From Actinoallomurus sp963850195 (GTDB taxonomy: Bacteria > Actinomycetota > Actinomycetes > Streptosporangiales > Streptosporangiaceae), in the NCBI GenBank assembly GCA_963850195.1, contig CAWKKD010000003.1, positions 1 through 64,000 of the forward strand: a stretch of 64,000 bases of DNA, written 5' to 3'. The notes under the pieces were generated by a model that saw nothing but the letters and a program-made list of their open reading frames with translations, ran no database searches and was not told the DNA's origin. Below, in pieces: positions 1-8,721 of this stretch; position 1 is the first letter of the stretch; the number at the start of each line of letters is the position of its first letter. The translations under genes and the position numbers were made by a program.

Positions 1-50
1 GCGACTCCTGGTTTGTAAGACCAGTGCTCTAACCACTGAGCTATGCGCCC
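1..50 (-). tRNA. tRNA-Val (anticodon TAC), 5' part only
   Basis: Read on the minus strand, the first 50 bases form an acceptor 5' strand GGGCGCA, a D arm and a complete anticodon arm (CTGGT / loop CTTACAA / ACCAG). This gives anticodon TAC, which reads the valine codon GTA. The variable loop begins with GAGTCGC and the T arm and 3' acceptor strand lie outside the window. The strand is fixed by the order of D arm and anticodon arm. Confidence 0.9.
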
Positions 51-115
51 GAAACCGCCGGAGGTTCGGCGACCGGGAAAGACTACCGGGATTGGCGGGT
101 GGTCGCGATGTGAGG

Positions 116-439
116 TCAGCGGGGGCCGCGGCGCAGGACTCGGCTGAGGGCGGCGGCGACCTCTTCGGACAGCCCGGGTGCGCCGGAGGTGACGAGGTGG
201 TCCGTGTCGGGTTGGGCGGTACGGATATGGCCGCAGTCTCGGCACTCGATCTCGCCGAGGCGGCAGACCAGGCCGGTGGAGCCGCAGGTCGCGCATTGGG
301 CGAGCTCGGCTGTCCAGTCCTTTCCGGCTTGGCAGGCGGGACAGACCAGGACCTGTCGCTCGTCGCGGACTCCGCGTTTCCACGGGCTGGCGCCACGGAT
401 CGGGTCGGTCTGCCGGGCCCCGCAGCGATAGCAGGGCAT
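116..439 (-). CDS. small zinc-ribbon protein, function unknown
   Basis: This is a 107-residue protein with at least four CxxC-type knuckles: CYRC at residues 3-6, CPAC near 33-36, CATC near 49-52 and a final CRDC near 68-71. That is enough for two treble-clef or zinc-ribbon sites. The last third has no cysteines and ends in a basic tail. No enzyme motif is visible. It lies 53 bp downstream of the peroxiredoxin on the same strand and may be co-transcribed with it. Zinc ribbons of this sort can bind nucleic acid or act as thiol/metal sensors; the sequence does not say which. It should be treated as a hypothetical zinc-binding protein. Confidence 0.7.
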   Translation of the reverse strand: MPCYRCGARQTDPIRGASPWKRGVRDERQVLVCPACQAGKDWTAELAQCATCGSTGLVCRLGEIECRDCGHIRTAQPDTDHLVTSGAPGLSEEVAAALSRVLRRGPR

Positions 440-492
440 GGGCCCTCCGAATATTTCCGAGGCCGGGCCCGAGTGGGCCCGGCCACAGGGAA

Positions 493-957
493 CTACGAGA
501 TGTCGGCGAGTGCCTTGCGGTATTCGCCGAGGTCACGAGCGTCGGGGATGGCGTTCTCCACCTTCCACCGTACGACGCCCGTCTTGTCGATGATGTACGT
601 TCCGCGGGTCGCGATGCCGGCACCTTCGTTGAAGATCCCGTAGGCCTTGGCGACGTCGCCGTGCGGCCAGAAGTCGGCGAGGAGGGGGAACTGGTAGTTC
701 TCCTTCTCGGACCAGGCCCGCTGCGCGAACATCGAGTCGACCGAGACGGCGATGACCTGTACGTCGTCATCGTCGCCGAGCGTGGGGAGCTCGTCGCGGA
801 TCGCGCAGAGCTCTCCGGTGCACACGCCGCTGAACGCCAGCGGGTAGAAGACGAGTACGACGTTCTTCTTCCCCTGGAAGTCGGACAGCTTCACCGGGGT
901 TCCGTGCTGGTCCTTCAGCTCGAAGTCCGGTGCGGAGTCGCCAACCTCAATCGCCAT
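493..957 (-). CDS. peroxiredoxin, AhpE/BCP type
   Basis: This 154-residue protein is a thioredoxin-fold peroxiredoxin that reduces hydroperoxides in the cytosol. The peroxidatic site is seen as PLAFSGVCTGEL, with Cys46 in the family's P-x3-S/T-x2-C context. A second cysteine, Cys51, follows five residues later, a spacing seen for the resolving cysteine of atypical 2-Cys BCP enzymes. Mycobacterial AhpE, which it otherwise resembles, is a 1-Cys enzyme. The ATG start is preceded by an AAAGG ribosome site. Position near aceE and DUF3052 is, to my recollection, conserved in actinomycetes. Which donor reduces it (mycothiol or thioredoxin) cannot be read from the sequence. Confidence 0.9.
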   Translation of the reverse strand: MAIEVGDSAPDFELKDQHGTPVKLSDFQGKKNVVLVFYPLAFSGVCTGELCAIRDELPTLGDDDDVQVIAVSVDSMFAQRAWSEKENYQFPLLADFWPHGDVAKAYGIFNEGAGIATRGTYIIDKTGVVRWKVENAIPDARDLGEYRKALADIS

Positions 958-1093
958 GATCTAGCACCTTTCAAAGGAATCCAGGGACGCGAGCGCCAGT
1001 CTGCCATCAGGCGTCGGAAGGGCGTTCAAGAGTCCCGGCGATCCCGGAGAGCGCGCCGTCAGCGTCTGGTGTGGTTCGTTTGGTCGGATCGGG

Positions 1094-1516
1094 TCAGCGC
1101 CGCGCCTTTGGTGTCACCAGTCGCGTACCCGACCAGTCGCGAGCGGCGCTGACGCTGCTCGTCTGCGACAGGCCCGCGGTCTGCGCGGCCTCACCGATGT
1201 CGCTCGGCTCGACGTGGCCGTCTCGTCCCGCCTTGGGCGTCAGGAGCCAGATATGGCCTCCATCCGCCAGGGGGGTGAGCGCGTCGGACAAGGCGTCGAA
1301 TAGATCGCCGTCGTCGTCGCGCCACCACAGCAGCACGACATCGACAACATCCTCGTAGTCCTCGTCGACCAGCTCGCTCTTCGAGACCGACTCGATGGAC
1401 TTACGAAGCTCCTCGTCGCAGTCGTCGTCGTAGCCGATCTCCTGCACCACCTGGCTCGGCTTGATGCCGAGCCGTTCGGCCAGGCTGGTCTGCGCCTGAC
1501 CCGCGGTCGCGCTCAC
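1094..1516 (-). CDS. DUF3052 family protein
   Basis: This is a 140-residue acidic cytosolic protein of the DUF3052 family, widespread in actinobacteria and of unknown function. Typical features are the N-terminal segment with AERLGIKPSQVVQEIGYDDD and a C-terminal half ending GTRLVTPKAR. The GTG start at 1516 was chosen because AGGGAGG lies at the right distance upstream; the longer reading frame has no ribosome site and family members start here. It sits between the peroxiredoxin and YjbQ genes near aceE, and all three run opposite to aceE. Confidence 0.85.
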   Translation of the reverse strand: MSATAGQAQTSLAERLGIKPSQVVQEIGYDDDCDEELRKSIESVSKSELVDEDYEDVVDVVLLWWRDDDGDLFDALSDALTPLADGGHIWLLTPKAGRDGHVEPSDIGEAAQTAGLSQTSSVSAARDWSGTRLVTPKARR

Positions 1517-1655
1517 GAACGTCCTCCCTGTGTTGTGGGGCCCCGATTGTCGTCGACCCGCCGCCATGAGGTGCGGCATTGCCGGACAGTTCACACGGCG
1601 GACGGCCTCATGCGCAAGTGTCTTGCCCGCATGTGAGCAAACCCGGCCAGTTTGA

Positions 1656-2069
1656 TCAGCCACCGCTAATGAAGCTGAGGCGCACGTTACGCGCCACATT
1701 GTCCACGTTGAGGTCTACGACGGCGACCGATTGCCACGTCCCTAGAGCCATCTTCCCCTCGATCACCGGAATGGTCACATGCGGCGGCACGATGGCCGGC
1801 ATCACATGTGAGCGGCCGTGCCCGGGTGACCCGTGGGAATGCTGCCATCGATCATCCGCGGGCAGCAGATCACGCAGCGCCTCGAGCAGGTCCGGATCGC
1901 TGCCCGACCCCAGCTCCATCAGGGCGATCCCGGCCGTCGCGTGCGGGACGAAGACGTTCAGCAACCCGTCGGACGCGCCTGCGTCGCGCAAGAACGTGGC
2001 ACATTTGCCGGTGATGTCGTGCACGGCCTCTTTGCTGCCAGTGACCAACTGGATCACTTCAGTATGCAT
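1656..2069 (-). CDS. YjbQ/UPF0047 family protein
   Basis: This 137-residue protein has the full YjbQ family length. It shows the family's signature blocks: HATAGIALME near residue 43, the HSHGSPGHGRSH stretch in the middle with clustered histidines likely to bind metal, and LGTWQSVAVVDLN towards the end. Some YjbQ members have weak thiamine-phosphate synthase activity, but the physiological role is unsettled. It is transcribed away from aceE, with 309 bp between the two starts. Confidence 0.88.
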   Translation of the reverse strand: MHTEVIQLVTGSKEAVHDITGKCATFLRDAGASDGLLNVFVPHATAGIALMELGSGSDPDLLEALRDLLPADDRWQHSHGSPGHGRSHVMPAIVPPHVTIPVIEGKMALGTWQSVAVVDLNVDNVARNVRLSFISGG

Positions 2070-2378
2070 ATGCCATATCTACCCGCCCAGTTCGATCAAG
2101 GTATCCCTACCGGAAAAGATCGTGGCGTCCATCACGTGGCCACGCCACATAGGCTGGAGAAGGCCTGCCGGGTGACTTCGGCGCGTACGGACGATCCGGT
2201 CGTTTCGGTTCTCGTACGCGGGTATCCCCTGATTGCGCAAGACCCACACGACCAGGACGCCACGCCGGCTCGGTTACCCGGCGGTAGAGATGCGCTAACG
2301 AGCACGACGTACGACGATGGTCCCGACAACAAGACATCGATCCACCACCTGACCTGGGTGAAGCACGAAGGGGAACCC
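2070..2378. promoter_or_regulatory. divergent control region between yjbQ and aceE
   Basis: These 309 bp separate the start of yjbQ (minus) from the chosen GTG of aceE (plus). No convincing gene lies here. An open frame in phase with aceE runs through it but lacks the conserved AceE N-terminus. The region should hold the promoters for both genes. I see no unambiguous -35/-10 pair and no strong palindrome. AAGGGG a few bases before 2379 is the aceE ribosome site. Confidence 0.5.
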
Positions 2379-5150
2379 GTGGCTTCCGGACGCCAGCGCT
2401 TTTCGATCATCAGCGACGGTCTCCCCAGTCAGCTTCCGGACATCGACCCCGATGAGACCCGGGAGTGGCTGGAGTCGCTCGACACTGTCATCAAGACCGA
2501 GGGCCGCACGCGCGCCCGCTATCTCATGCTCCGGCTCCTCGAACGGGCCCGCGAGCAGCAGGTCGGCGTGCCGAGCCTGCGCAGCACCGACTACATCAAC
2601 ACGATCCCGCCGGAGCGCGAGCCGTGGTTCCCCGGCGACGAGTACGTCGAACGCCGCATCCGCGCCTACATCCGATGGAACGCCGCGATCATGGTGTCCC
2701 GGGCGAACCGCCCGGAGCTGTCGGTCGGCGGGCACATCGCCACGTACGCCTCGGCGGCATCGCTCTACGAGGTCGGCTTCAACCACTTCTTCCGCGGCAA
2801 GGACCACGGCGAGTCCGGCGACCAGGTGTTCATCCAGGGTCACGCCGCGCCGGGCATCTACGCACGCGCCTTCCTCGAGGGCCGGCTGCCCCAGGAGAGC
2901 CTCGACGGCTTCCGTCAGGAGATCTCCCACCCGGGCGGCGGCCTGTCGTCGTACCCGCACCCGCGGCTGATGCCGGACTTCTGGGAGTTCCCCACGGTCT
3001 CCATGGGGCTCACCGCGATCAACTCGATCTACCAGGCCCGGTTCAACCAGTACCTGTACAACCGGAAGATCAAGGACACCTCGCGCTCGCACGTGTGGGC
3101 GTTCCTCGGTGACGGGGAGATGGCCGAGCCCGAGTCGCTCGGCGCGATCGGCCTCGCCGCGCGCGAGGAGCTCGACAACCTGAGCTTCGTCATCAACTGC
3201 AACCTCCAGCAGCTCGACGGGCCCGTACGCGGAAACGGCAAGATCATCCAGGAGCTGGAGTCGTACTTCCGCGGCGCCGGCTGGAACGTCATCAAGGTCA
3301 TCTGGGGTCGTGACTGGGACCCGCTGCTGGCCCAGGACGTCGACGGCGTGCTCGTCAACAAGATGAACACCACGCCCGACGGCCAGTTCCAGACCTACTC
3401 CGTCGAGACCGGCGAGTACATCCGCGAGCATTTCTTCGGCGACGACCCGCGCCTGCGGAAGATGGTCGAGCACATGTCGGGCGACGAGATCAGCAAGCTC
3501 TCGCGCGGCGGGCACGACTACCGGAAGCTGTACGCGGCGTTCAAGTCCGCACGCGAGCACGTCGGCCAGCCGACCGTGATCCTCACCCACACGATCAAGG
3601 GCTGGACGCTCGGGCCGGACTTCGAGGCGCGCAACGCCACGCACCAGATGAAGAAGCTCACGAAGGCCGAGCTGAAGGAGTTCCGCGACCGGCTCTACCT
3701 GGAGATCCCGGACTCCGCCCTGGAGGCCGACCTCCCGCCGTACTATCACCCGGGCGAGGACTCCGACGAGATCCAGTACATGCGCGAGCGGCGCATGGCG
3801 CTCGGCGGCTACCTGCCGAAGCGGCACAACCGGTCGAAGGCCCTGAAGCTGCCCGGCGAGCCGGTCTACGCCGAGCTGAAGAAGGGCTCGGGCAAGCAGA
3901 ACGTCGCCACCACGATGGCGTTCGTACGGCTGCTCAAGGACCTGATCAAGAACGAGGACATCGGCGCGCGCTTCGTGCCGATCGCGCCGGATGAGTTCCG
4001 TACGTTCGGCATGGACTCGCTCTTCCCGTCCTCCAAGATCTACTCCCCGCACGGCCAGACGTACGAGGGCGTGGACCGCAAGCTGCTGCTCGCGTACAAG
4101 GAGTCCGAGCAGGGCCAGCTCCTGCACGAGGGCATCAGCGAGGCGGGCGCGACCGCGTCGATGATCGCCGCCGGGACCACGTACGCCACGCACGGCGAGC
4201 ACATGATCCCGGTCTACATCTTCTACTCGATGTTCGGGTTCCAGCGGACCGGCGACCAGCTGTGGGCGCTCGGCGACCAGATGGGCCGCGGGTTCCTCCT
4301 CGGCGCCACCGCGGGCCGTACGACGCTGACCGGTGAGGGCCTCCAGCACAACGACGGCCACTCGCCGCTGCTCGCCTCGACCAACCCGGCGTGCGTCTAC
4401 TACGACCCGGCGTGGGCGTTCGAGCTGCCGTACATCATCAAGGACGCGCTGCGCCGGATGTACGGCTCGGACGAGGCGCACCCGCAGGGCGAGGACATCT
4501 TCTACTACCTGACCCTCTACAACGAGCCGTACCAGCAGCCGGCCGAGCCCGCGGACCTCGACGTCGAAGGCCTCCTCAAGGGCCTCTACCGGTACGCGGA
4601 GGCGCCGGCCGTCGAGGGCGAGGCACCGGGCGCCCAGATCCTCGCATCGGGCGTCGGGGTGCGCTGGGCACTGGAGGCGCAGCGGATGCTCTCCGACGAG
4701 TGGGGCGTAGCCGCCGACGTGTGGTCGGCCACGTCCTGGACCGAGCTGCGCCGCGAGGCCATCGCCTGCGACGAGTGGAACCTTCTCAACCCCGAGGGCG
4801 ACCACCGGGTGCCGCACGTCACCCAGACGCTCGACGGCCAGCCCGGCCCGGTCATCGGGGTCAGCGACTTCATGCGCGCCGTACCCGACCAGATCGCGCA
4901 GTGGGTACCGGGCGAGTGGAGCTCGCTGGGCACCGACGGGTACGGCTTCTCCGACACCCGCGCCGCCGCACGCCGGTTCTTCCACGTCGACGCGGCCTCC
5001 ATCACGCTCGCCGTCCTCACCCGGCTCGCCGGGCGCGGCGAGATCAAGCCGGAGACGCTCCAGCGCGCCATCGAGCGTTACCGGCTCGGCGAGGGCGTGG
5101 ATGTCGTCGTCGGCGCCGACAGCACGCCACCGGAGACGACGAACGGCTGA
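2379..5150 (+). CDS. aceE: pyruvate dehydrogenase E1 component, homodimeric type
   Basis: AceE decarboxylates pyruvate with thiamine diphosphate and transfers the acetyl group to the lipoyl domain of the E2 subunit of the pyruvate dehydrogenase complex. The 923-residue product has the full length of the single-chain E1. The cofactor motif GDGEM is at about residue 245, followed after the usual gap by NCNLQQLDG. The GTG at 2379 was preferred because the translation from there begins with the family N-terminus (GLPSQLPDIDPDETREWLESLD) and AAGGGG precedes it. E2/E3 genes are not adjacent, as is usual in actinomycetes, where the subunit may also be shared with 2-oxoglutarate dehydrogenase. A strong hairpin follows the stop codon. 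Confidence 0.97.
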   Translation: MASGRQRFSIISDGLPSQLPDIDPDETREWLESLDTVIKTEGRTRARYLMLRLLERAREQQVGVPSLRSTDYINTIPPEREPWFPGDEYVERRIRAYIRWNAAIMVSRANRPELSVGGHIATYASAASLYEVGFNHFFRGKDHGESGDQVFIQGHAAPGIYARAFLEGRLPQESLDGFRQEISHPGGGLSSYPHPRLMPDFWEFPTVSMGLTAINSIYQARFNQYLYNRKIKDTSRSHVWAFLGDGEMAEPESLGAIGLAAREELDNLSFVINCNLQQLDGPVRGNGKIIQELESYFRGAGWNVIKVIWGRDWDPLLAQDVDGVLVNKMNTTPDGQFQTYSVETGEYIREHFFGDDPRLRKMVEHMSGDEISKLSRGGHDYRKLYAAFKSAREHVGQPTVILTHTIKGWTLGPDFEARNATHQMKKLTKAELKEFRDRLYLEIPDSALEADLPPYYHPGEDSDEIQYMRERRMALGGYLPKRHNRSKALKLPGEPVYAELKKGSGKQNVATTMAFVRLLKDLIKNEDIGARFVPIAPDEFRTFGMDSLFPSSKIYSPHGQTYEGVDRKLLLAYKESEQGQLLHEGISEAGATASMIAAGTTYATHGEHMIPVYIFYSMFGFQRTGDQLWALGDQMGRGFLLGATAGRTTLTGEGLQHNDGHSPLLASTNPACVYYDPAWAFELPYIIKDALRRMYGSDEAHPQGEDIFYYLTLYNEPYQQPAEPADLDVEGLLKGLYRYAEAPAVEGEAPGAQILASGVGVRWALEAQRMLSDEWGVAADVWSATSWTELRREAIACDEWNLLNPEGDHRVPHVTQTLDGQPGPVIGVSDFMRAVPDQIAQWVPGEWSSLGTDGYGFSDTRAAARRFFHVDAASITLAVLTRLAGRGEIKPETLQRAIERYRLGEGVDVVVGADSTPPETTNG

Positions 5151-5168
5151 GCCGCCTTAAGACGAAAG

Positions 5169-5201
5169 CGAAGGGCAGGGGCGCGTCGTCCCTGCCCTTC
5201 G
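5169..5201. terminator. bidirectional terminator between aceE and the VOC gene
   Basis: A 12-bp perfect stem (CGAAGGGCAGGG / CCCTGCCCTTCG) with a 9-nt loop lies between two convergent genes. It can serve both. Confidence 0.75.
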
Positions 5202-5215
5202 TCGTTCCTCGTGGT

Positions 5216-5587
5216 TCAGTCCACCGGCGGCGGCGTGAAGATCCCGAAGTGGTTGCCCGAGACGTCCCGCAGCTGGGCGAACACCAGCCCGGCGTCCGTC
5301 TGCGTCCGCGGCATGACCGGCTTGGCCCCAAGCGCCTCCGCCTTCGCGAGCGTGGCCGCGACGTCCTCGACGACGACGTAGAAGATCCCGTAGTTCGGGA
5401 ACTTCCCCTCGGAGTCGAACAGCCCGCCGGACGGCGCGTCCGACCCGGGCGTCGTGATCCCGTTGTACGGACCGCTCATGTCCCCGAACGTCCACCCGAA
5501 GAGATCCCCGTAGAACGCCCGCGCCTCGTCCGGCCTGTCGGTCGCGACCTCGAACCATCCCACCGAGTTGTACACGGGTGCCGTCAT
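5216..5587 (-). CDS. VOC (glyoxalase/bleomycin-resistance fold) family protein
   Basis: This 123-residue protein has the paired beta-alpha-beta-beta-beta halves of the vicinal-oxygen-chelate fold. The first begins VGWFEVATDRPDEARAFYGDLFGWTF and the second FYVVVEDVAATLAKAEALGAK. The segment following each half matches small secreted-antibiotic-independent VOC proteins of actinomycetes that are usually annotated only as glyoxalase-like. The metal-binding residues are not complete enough to predict glyoxalase I activity. The ATG is preceded by AGGAGGCTCATC, a good ribosome site. The gene is convergent with aceE. Its substrate is unknown. Confidence 0.85.
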   Translation of the reverse strand: MTAPVYNSVGWFEVATDRPDEARAFYGDLFGWTFGDMSGPYNGITTPGSDAPSGGLFDSEGKFPNYGIFYVVVEDVAATLAKAEALGAKPVMPRTQTDAGLVFAQLRDVSGNHFGIFTPPPVD

Positions 5588-5879
5588 GATGAGCCTCCTG
5601 CTGCCGTACCTGATATGTGATGCGCGCCCTCAACGGACGTACGCGAAGCAGCATCCAGCCCCACCCCGACACCCCTATGTCGGTGTTTCCACCCCGATTC
5701 GAACTAAGTGTCGAGGGCCTAGCCCGAGTGCCGGGGTGGTGTTGGGGGCCCGGCGCGGACCTGTCCGGCATCAAGGGCTTGACCGCCGTCCAGATCCGGC
5801 AGCGGGCGCGAACGGATTCGCGCACGAAATTCTGAGCGGTCCACTGCCCCGTTCGGCCGGGTTACCTGGCTGAACGGTC
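5588..5879. other. non-coding stretch with an imperfect long inverted repeat
   Basis: About 290 bp with no gene I can support. CCACCCCGACAC near 5671-5683 can pair, with one mismatch, with GTGCCGGGGTGG near 5730-5741. A smaller CCGACA/TGTCGG hairpin lies inside the left part. The region presumably carries the promoter of the VOC gene on its left side. Confidence 0.4.
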
Positions 5880-5905
5880 GGCCCCCGCTCGGGCGAGCGG
5901 GGGCC
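5880..5905 (-). terminator. terminator downstream of the Cys-rich copper protein
   Basis: An 11-bp perfect GC stem (GGCCCCCGCTC / GAGCGGGGGCC) with a GGGC loop ends 11 bp past the stop codon of the minus-strand gene at 5917. There is no T tract, as is common in actinomycetes. Confidence 0.7.
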
Positions 5906-5916
5906 TGGCGGCTTCC

Positions 5917-6273
5917 TCAGGCCCGCACGCCGGCGAGGGCGCGGCACGCCTCGCTGCAGGCACGGCAGATCCCAGCGCAGCGCTTCATGGTCGCGTCGCT
6001 GCTCATCTTCATGCAGGCCTCCGCGCACATGTCCGCCACGCGGGCACAGATCGAGGCCATCTCCGCGGCGTGCGGCGACTGACGGATCATCATGTCCGCG
6101 CAGGTTCGCGCGACGTCGGCGCAGTCCATCAGCGGGCCCATTATCGACATGTCGACGAATTGCCCGCCCTCGTTGAGGCAGTGGGTAATGCTCTGTTCGC
6201 AACAGCTGTAGGTCTCGATGCAGGCATCGATGCACTTCTGCATGTCCGCGTTGATTTTGCCACCGTAGTTCAC
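5917..6273 (-). CDS. four-helix-bundle copper-binding protein (Csp / DUF326 family)
   Basis: The 118-residue product contains 14 cysteines spaced for the inside faces of helices (CIDAC, CC, MDC, CADMM, CMKM, CAGICRACSEAC). This is the pattern of copper storage proteins, which bind many Cu(I) ions through Cys lining a four-helix bundle. No signal peptide is seen, so it is probably cytosolic (Csp3-like). The GTG at 6273 was chosen because GGAGGA lies just upstream; the longer frame adds a Gly/Arg-rich segment that does not belong to the family. No copper pump or chaperone gene is next to it. A terminator follows. Confidence 0.88.
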   Translation of the reverse strand: MNYGGKINADMQKCIDACIETYSCCEQSITHCLNEGGQFVDMSIMGPLMDCADVARTCADMMIRQSPHAAEMASICARVADMCAEACMKMSSDATMKRCAGICRACSEACRALAGVRA

Positions 6274-7130
6274 TGTTCCTCCTCCGGATCTGCCCGCGTC
6301 TACTACGCAGGCCGGGACCAATAACCCTCACACCCCCATATTCCCCAGGTCGGGCATCCGACTTGCCGAAACTCCTCCGCTTTGGTGTTGGTTGCCGATG
6401 TTTTTGCAATGGTGCCGAATATGGCTATTTGGCCGCTTTGTCTTAGTCTTTATGGTTGTTAATCGGCTCAAATAAGGACATTTTCGAGGACGTGGGCGGC
6501 GTGGCGCGACGGGATGTCAAGAAGGCGGCCGGTACGCGGTGGCCCGGGAAAGTGACGCGATGACGGAGAGCCGCGGCCGACGGCGATCGGGGCGGTGGGG
6601 TGGTCGTGGTCAGCCCGCTGACGGGCTCGAGGGCAGTCTGAGAGCGGTGTGAGAGCGGCTCGAGAGGCTCGAGTGGAGGGGCGGCCGATCGCTCGCGCTC
6701 GCCGGGCGGTGCGGCCCCTGCCGGGTTCGCGGCCGGGGCGCGCTGAGGACGATCGACGGGAATCTGGGCGCGTTGCCGGGTTGCGTCACGCAGATGACGT
6801 GCGTTGTGAACTTGCGTAATGGGTGGAGATCTTCCGCTGTACGGATGAGTGGGGTTAGCTCAATGCAAGACGCGATTCGTCGCGTACGTGGGCCGAACGG
6901 GATTCACCGATCGGGTGGCGCGCGGGTGGGCGCGTTGCGGTGACGAGGGCCCGGTGAAGGGGGATTGGGGGTCCGGCTTGCTCAGGCGACGGACCGGCCC
7001 CCATCCAACTGGAGATCGAGTCTGAATGACCGATCATCACGTTTGCATACGACAACGCGGACAGGACCGGATACGGTCTTCGAGCTGACAAATCCAAATC
7101 ATCCCGATTTAGATCGCAGGGGGGATGGGC
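6274..7130. other. long intergenic region with an AT-rich island
   Basis: About 850 bp in which I find no supportable gene on either strand. Open frames crossing it are antisense shadows with no ribosome site. From about 6370 to 6490 the base composition drops well below the surroundings, with runs such as GGTTGTTAATCGG and CAAATAAGGACATTTT. Around 6620-6680 the motif CTCGAG recurs three times. CGCAGGGGGG at 7115-7124 is the ribosome site of the next gene. Promoters for the flanking genes must lie here, but I cannot place them securely. Confidence 0.4.
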
Positions 7131-8714
7131 GTGTCCGGCTCGACGGACGACATCGCACCAGTGCCAGGCCCGGCTGAGTCTTCCGATGACGATGCCGTAC
7201 CCGATCTGGACGTCGCCGATTCCCTGGACGCCGGGGACGACGACGTTCCGCCGGATCGTGTGACGATCCCGCCCATGTTCCCGATGGTCGACGAGGACGC
7301 ACTCGCCGCCCCGGAGGACGCCAGGCCCGCCCGTCCGGAGGACGAGGACGCGAGGGCCGCTGCACCGGCCACGTCCGACACGGACGAGTTCGTCGAGAAC
7401 GAGGTCGGGGCCGCAGGCTCTCAGCAGGAAGCGGAGACGACGATCGACCCCGCGCACGACATTCCACACCTGGCGGTCGATCTGGGCACGCGGCCGTGTG
7501 TGTACTGCGGGCGGGCGGTGCCGCAGCGGGGCGAGTCGTCGCCGCCGGTGCGCTACTGCCTTGACAACGACGGGGCGTGTGCGCGTGCGGCGGCCGATCG
7601 GCGGCGCCGGGACCAGGATGACCCCGGTCTGGCCGGTCAGGTCGCGCGTACCTGGGACATGGTCGAGCGGCTCGAGGACGTGGCGGAACTCCTGGCGATG
7701 TCGCTGACCGGCGGCCTGAGCGTCGTCGGTGTGGAGCGCCGGATCGCCGAGGCGCGCGCCGAGGTCGCCGCGGAGATCGCGCACGCGCAGCAGGACCGTG
7801 AGGCGGCGCGCCGGGAGGCCGAGCTGGTGCTCGCCCGGGTCGGCGCGGCGAACGACCGGGCCCGGCGGGCCGAGACCGAGGCGGCCGAGATGCTGACGCG
7901 GCTGGAGTCGATGCGGGTCGAACGCGACACGGCACGCGACATGGGCGCGCAGGCGACGCGTACGGCGGAGGCCGCCAACTCGGCGATCGTCGTCGTCAGC
8001 GAGGAACGCGACCGCATGACGCGGCGGATCGCCGAGCTGACCTCCGCGCTGGACGTGGCGCGGGAAGAGGCCGTACGCCAGGGCGAGCGGCTCGTGAAGG
8101 AGGCGCAGAAGCGCGGCCCGGCCGTTGACGAGGCGCGGTCGCGGCTGCGGGCGGCGGAGTCCGAGCTGGACCGGATGCGGACCACCGCCGAGATCGCGCA
8201 GAACGCGCGGGCCGCCGCGGAGCAGGCCTGCGCCGAGGCGGACCGGCAGGCCCTGGAGGCGCGGGCGCACGCCGAGGAGATGAGCGCGGCCCGCGACGAG
8301 GCCGTGGCCGAGCTGGACGCCTGCCGTACGGAACTGGGGTCGGTGAGCGCACGCCTCGCGGACGGCGAACACCTCGCCGCCGACCTCGAGGAGTCACGCG
8401 CGGGCCTGCTCGAGGCGCAGGTACGGACGAGGGAACGCGACCAGATGCTCGACCAGCTTCGCGGCACGCTGGCCACCATGCTCTCCGAACGCGACGCAGC
8501 CCGCGCCGACGCCGACGAGGCCAGGGCGACCCTCGAACACATGCTCCGCAGCCGGCTCGGCCCGCCGACCGAGCCACGGCTGGGGCACGTGGGGGAGCAG
8601 GAGGCGACGCCGCCGCCTGGACCGTTCCCGTCGTCACCGCCGGGCCACGACCTGGGCGGAGTGGCGGGCCCACCCGACCTGTTCCGGCGGAGGTTCCCTC
8701 CCCCGGAGGAGTAA
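7131..8714 (+). CDS. acidic coiled-coil protein with an N-terminal Cys cluster
   Basis: This 527-residue protein of unknown function has three parts. Residues 1-120 are acidic and probably disordered. Around residues 124-150 a Cys cluster appears (CVYCGRAVPQ, then YCLDNDGACARAA), like a small zinc finger. From about 175 to 480 it is an almost unbroken heptad-rich coiled coil (repeated AEARAEVAAEIAHAQ, ERDRMTRRIAEL). The tail is Pro-rich. This order recalls DNA-binding KfrA-like or SMC-like architectural proteins, but I see no ATPase motif. GTG 7131 is preferred over ATG 7125 because the AGGGGGG site touches the ATG but is correctly spaced for the GTG. The gene is convergent with the monooxygenase. 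Confidence 0.8.
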   Translation: MSGSTDDIAPVPGPAESSDDDAVPDLDVADSLDAGDDDVPPDRVTIPPMFPMVDEDALAAPEDARPARPEDEDARAAAPATSDTDEFVENEVGAAGSQQEAETTIDPAHDIPHLAVDLGTRPCVYCGRAVPQRGESSPPVRYCLDNDGACARAAADRRRRDQDDPGLAGQVARTWDMVERLEDVAELLAMSLTGGLSVVGVERRIAEARAEVAAEIAHAQQDREAARREAELVLARVGAANDRARRAETEAAEMLTRLESMRVERDTARDMGAQATRTAEAANSAIVVVSEERDRMTRRIAELTSALDVAREEAVRQGERLVKEAQKRGPAVDEARSRLRAAESELDRMRTTAEIAQNARAAAEQACAEADRQALEARAHAEEMSAARDEAVAELDACRTELGSVSARLADGEHLAADLEESRAGLLEAQVRTRERDQMLDQLRGTLATMLSERDAARADADEARATLEHMLRSRLGPPTEPRLGHVGEQEATPPPGPFPSSPPGHDLGGVAGPPDLFRRRFPPPEE

Positions 8715-8721
8715 AAGCAGG

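Noticed and set aside
2295..4985. 896-residue minus-strand frame inside aceE
   Set aside because: Antisense shadow; aceE has a full conserved domain set on the other strand.
6855..8372. 505-residue minus-strand frame opposite the coiled-coil gene
   Set aside because: Arg/Pro/His-rich shadow of the plus-strand gene with no ribosome site or domain.
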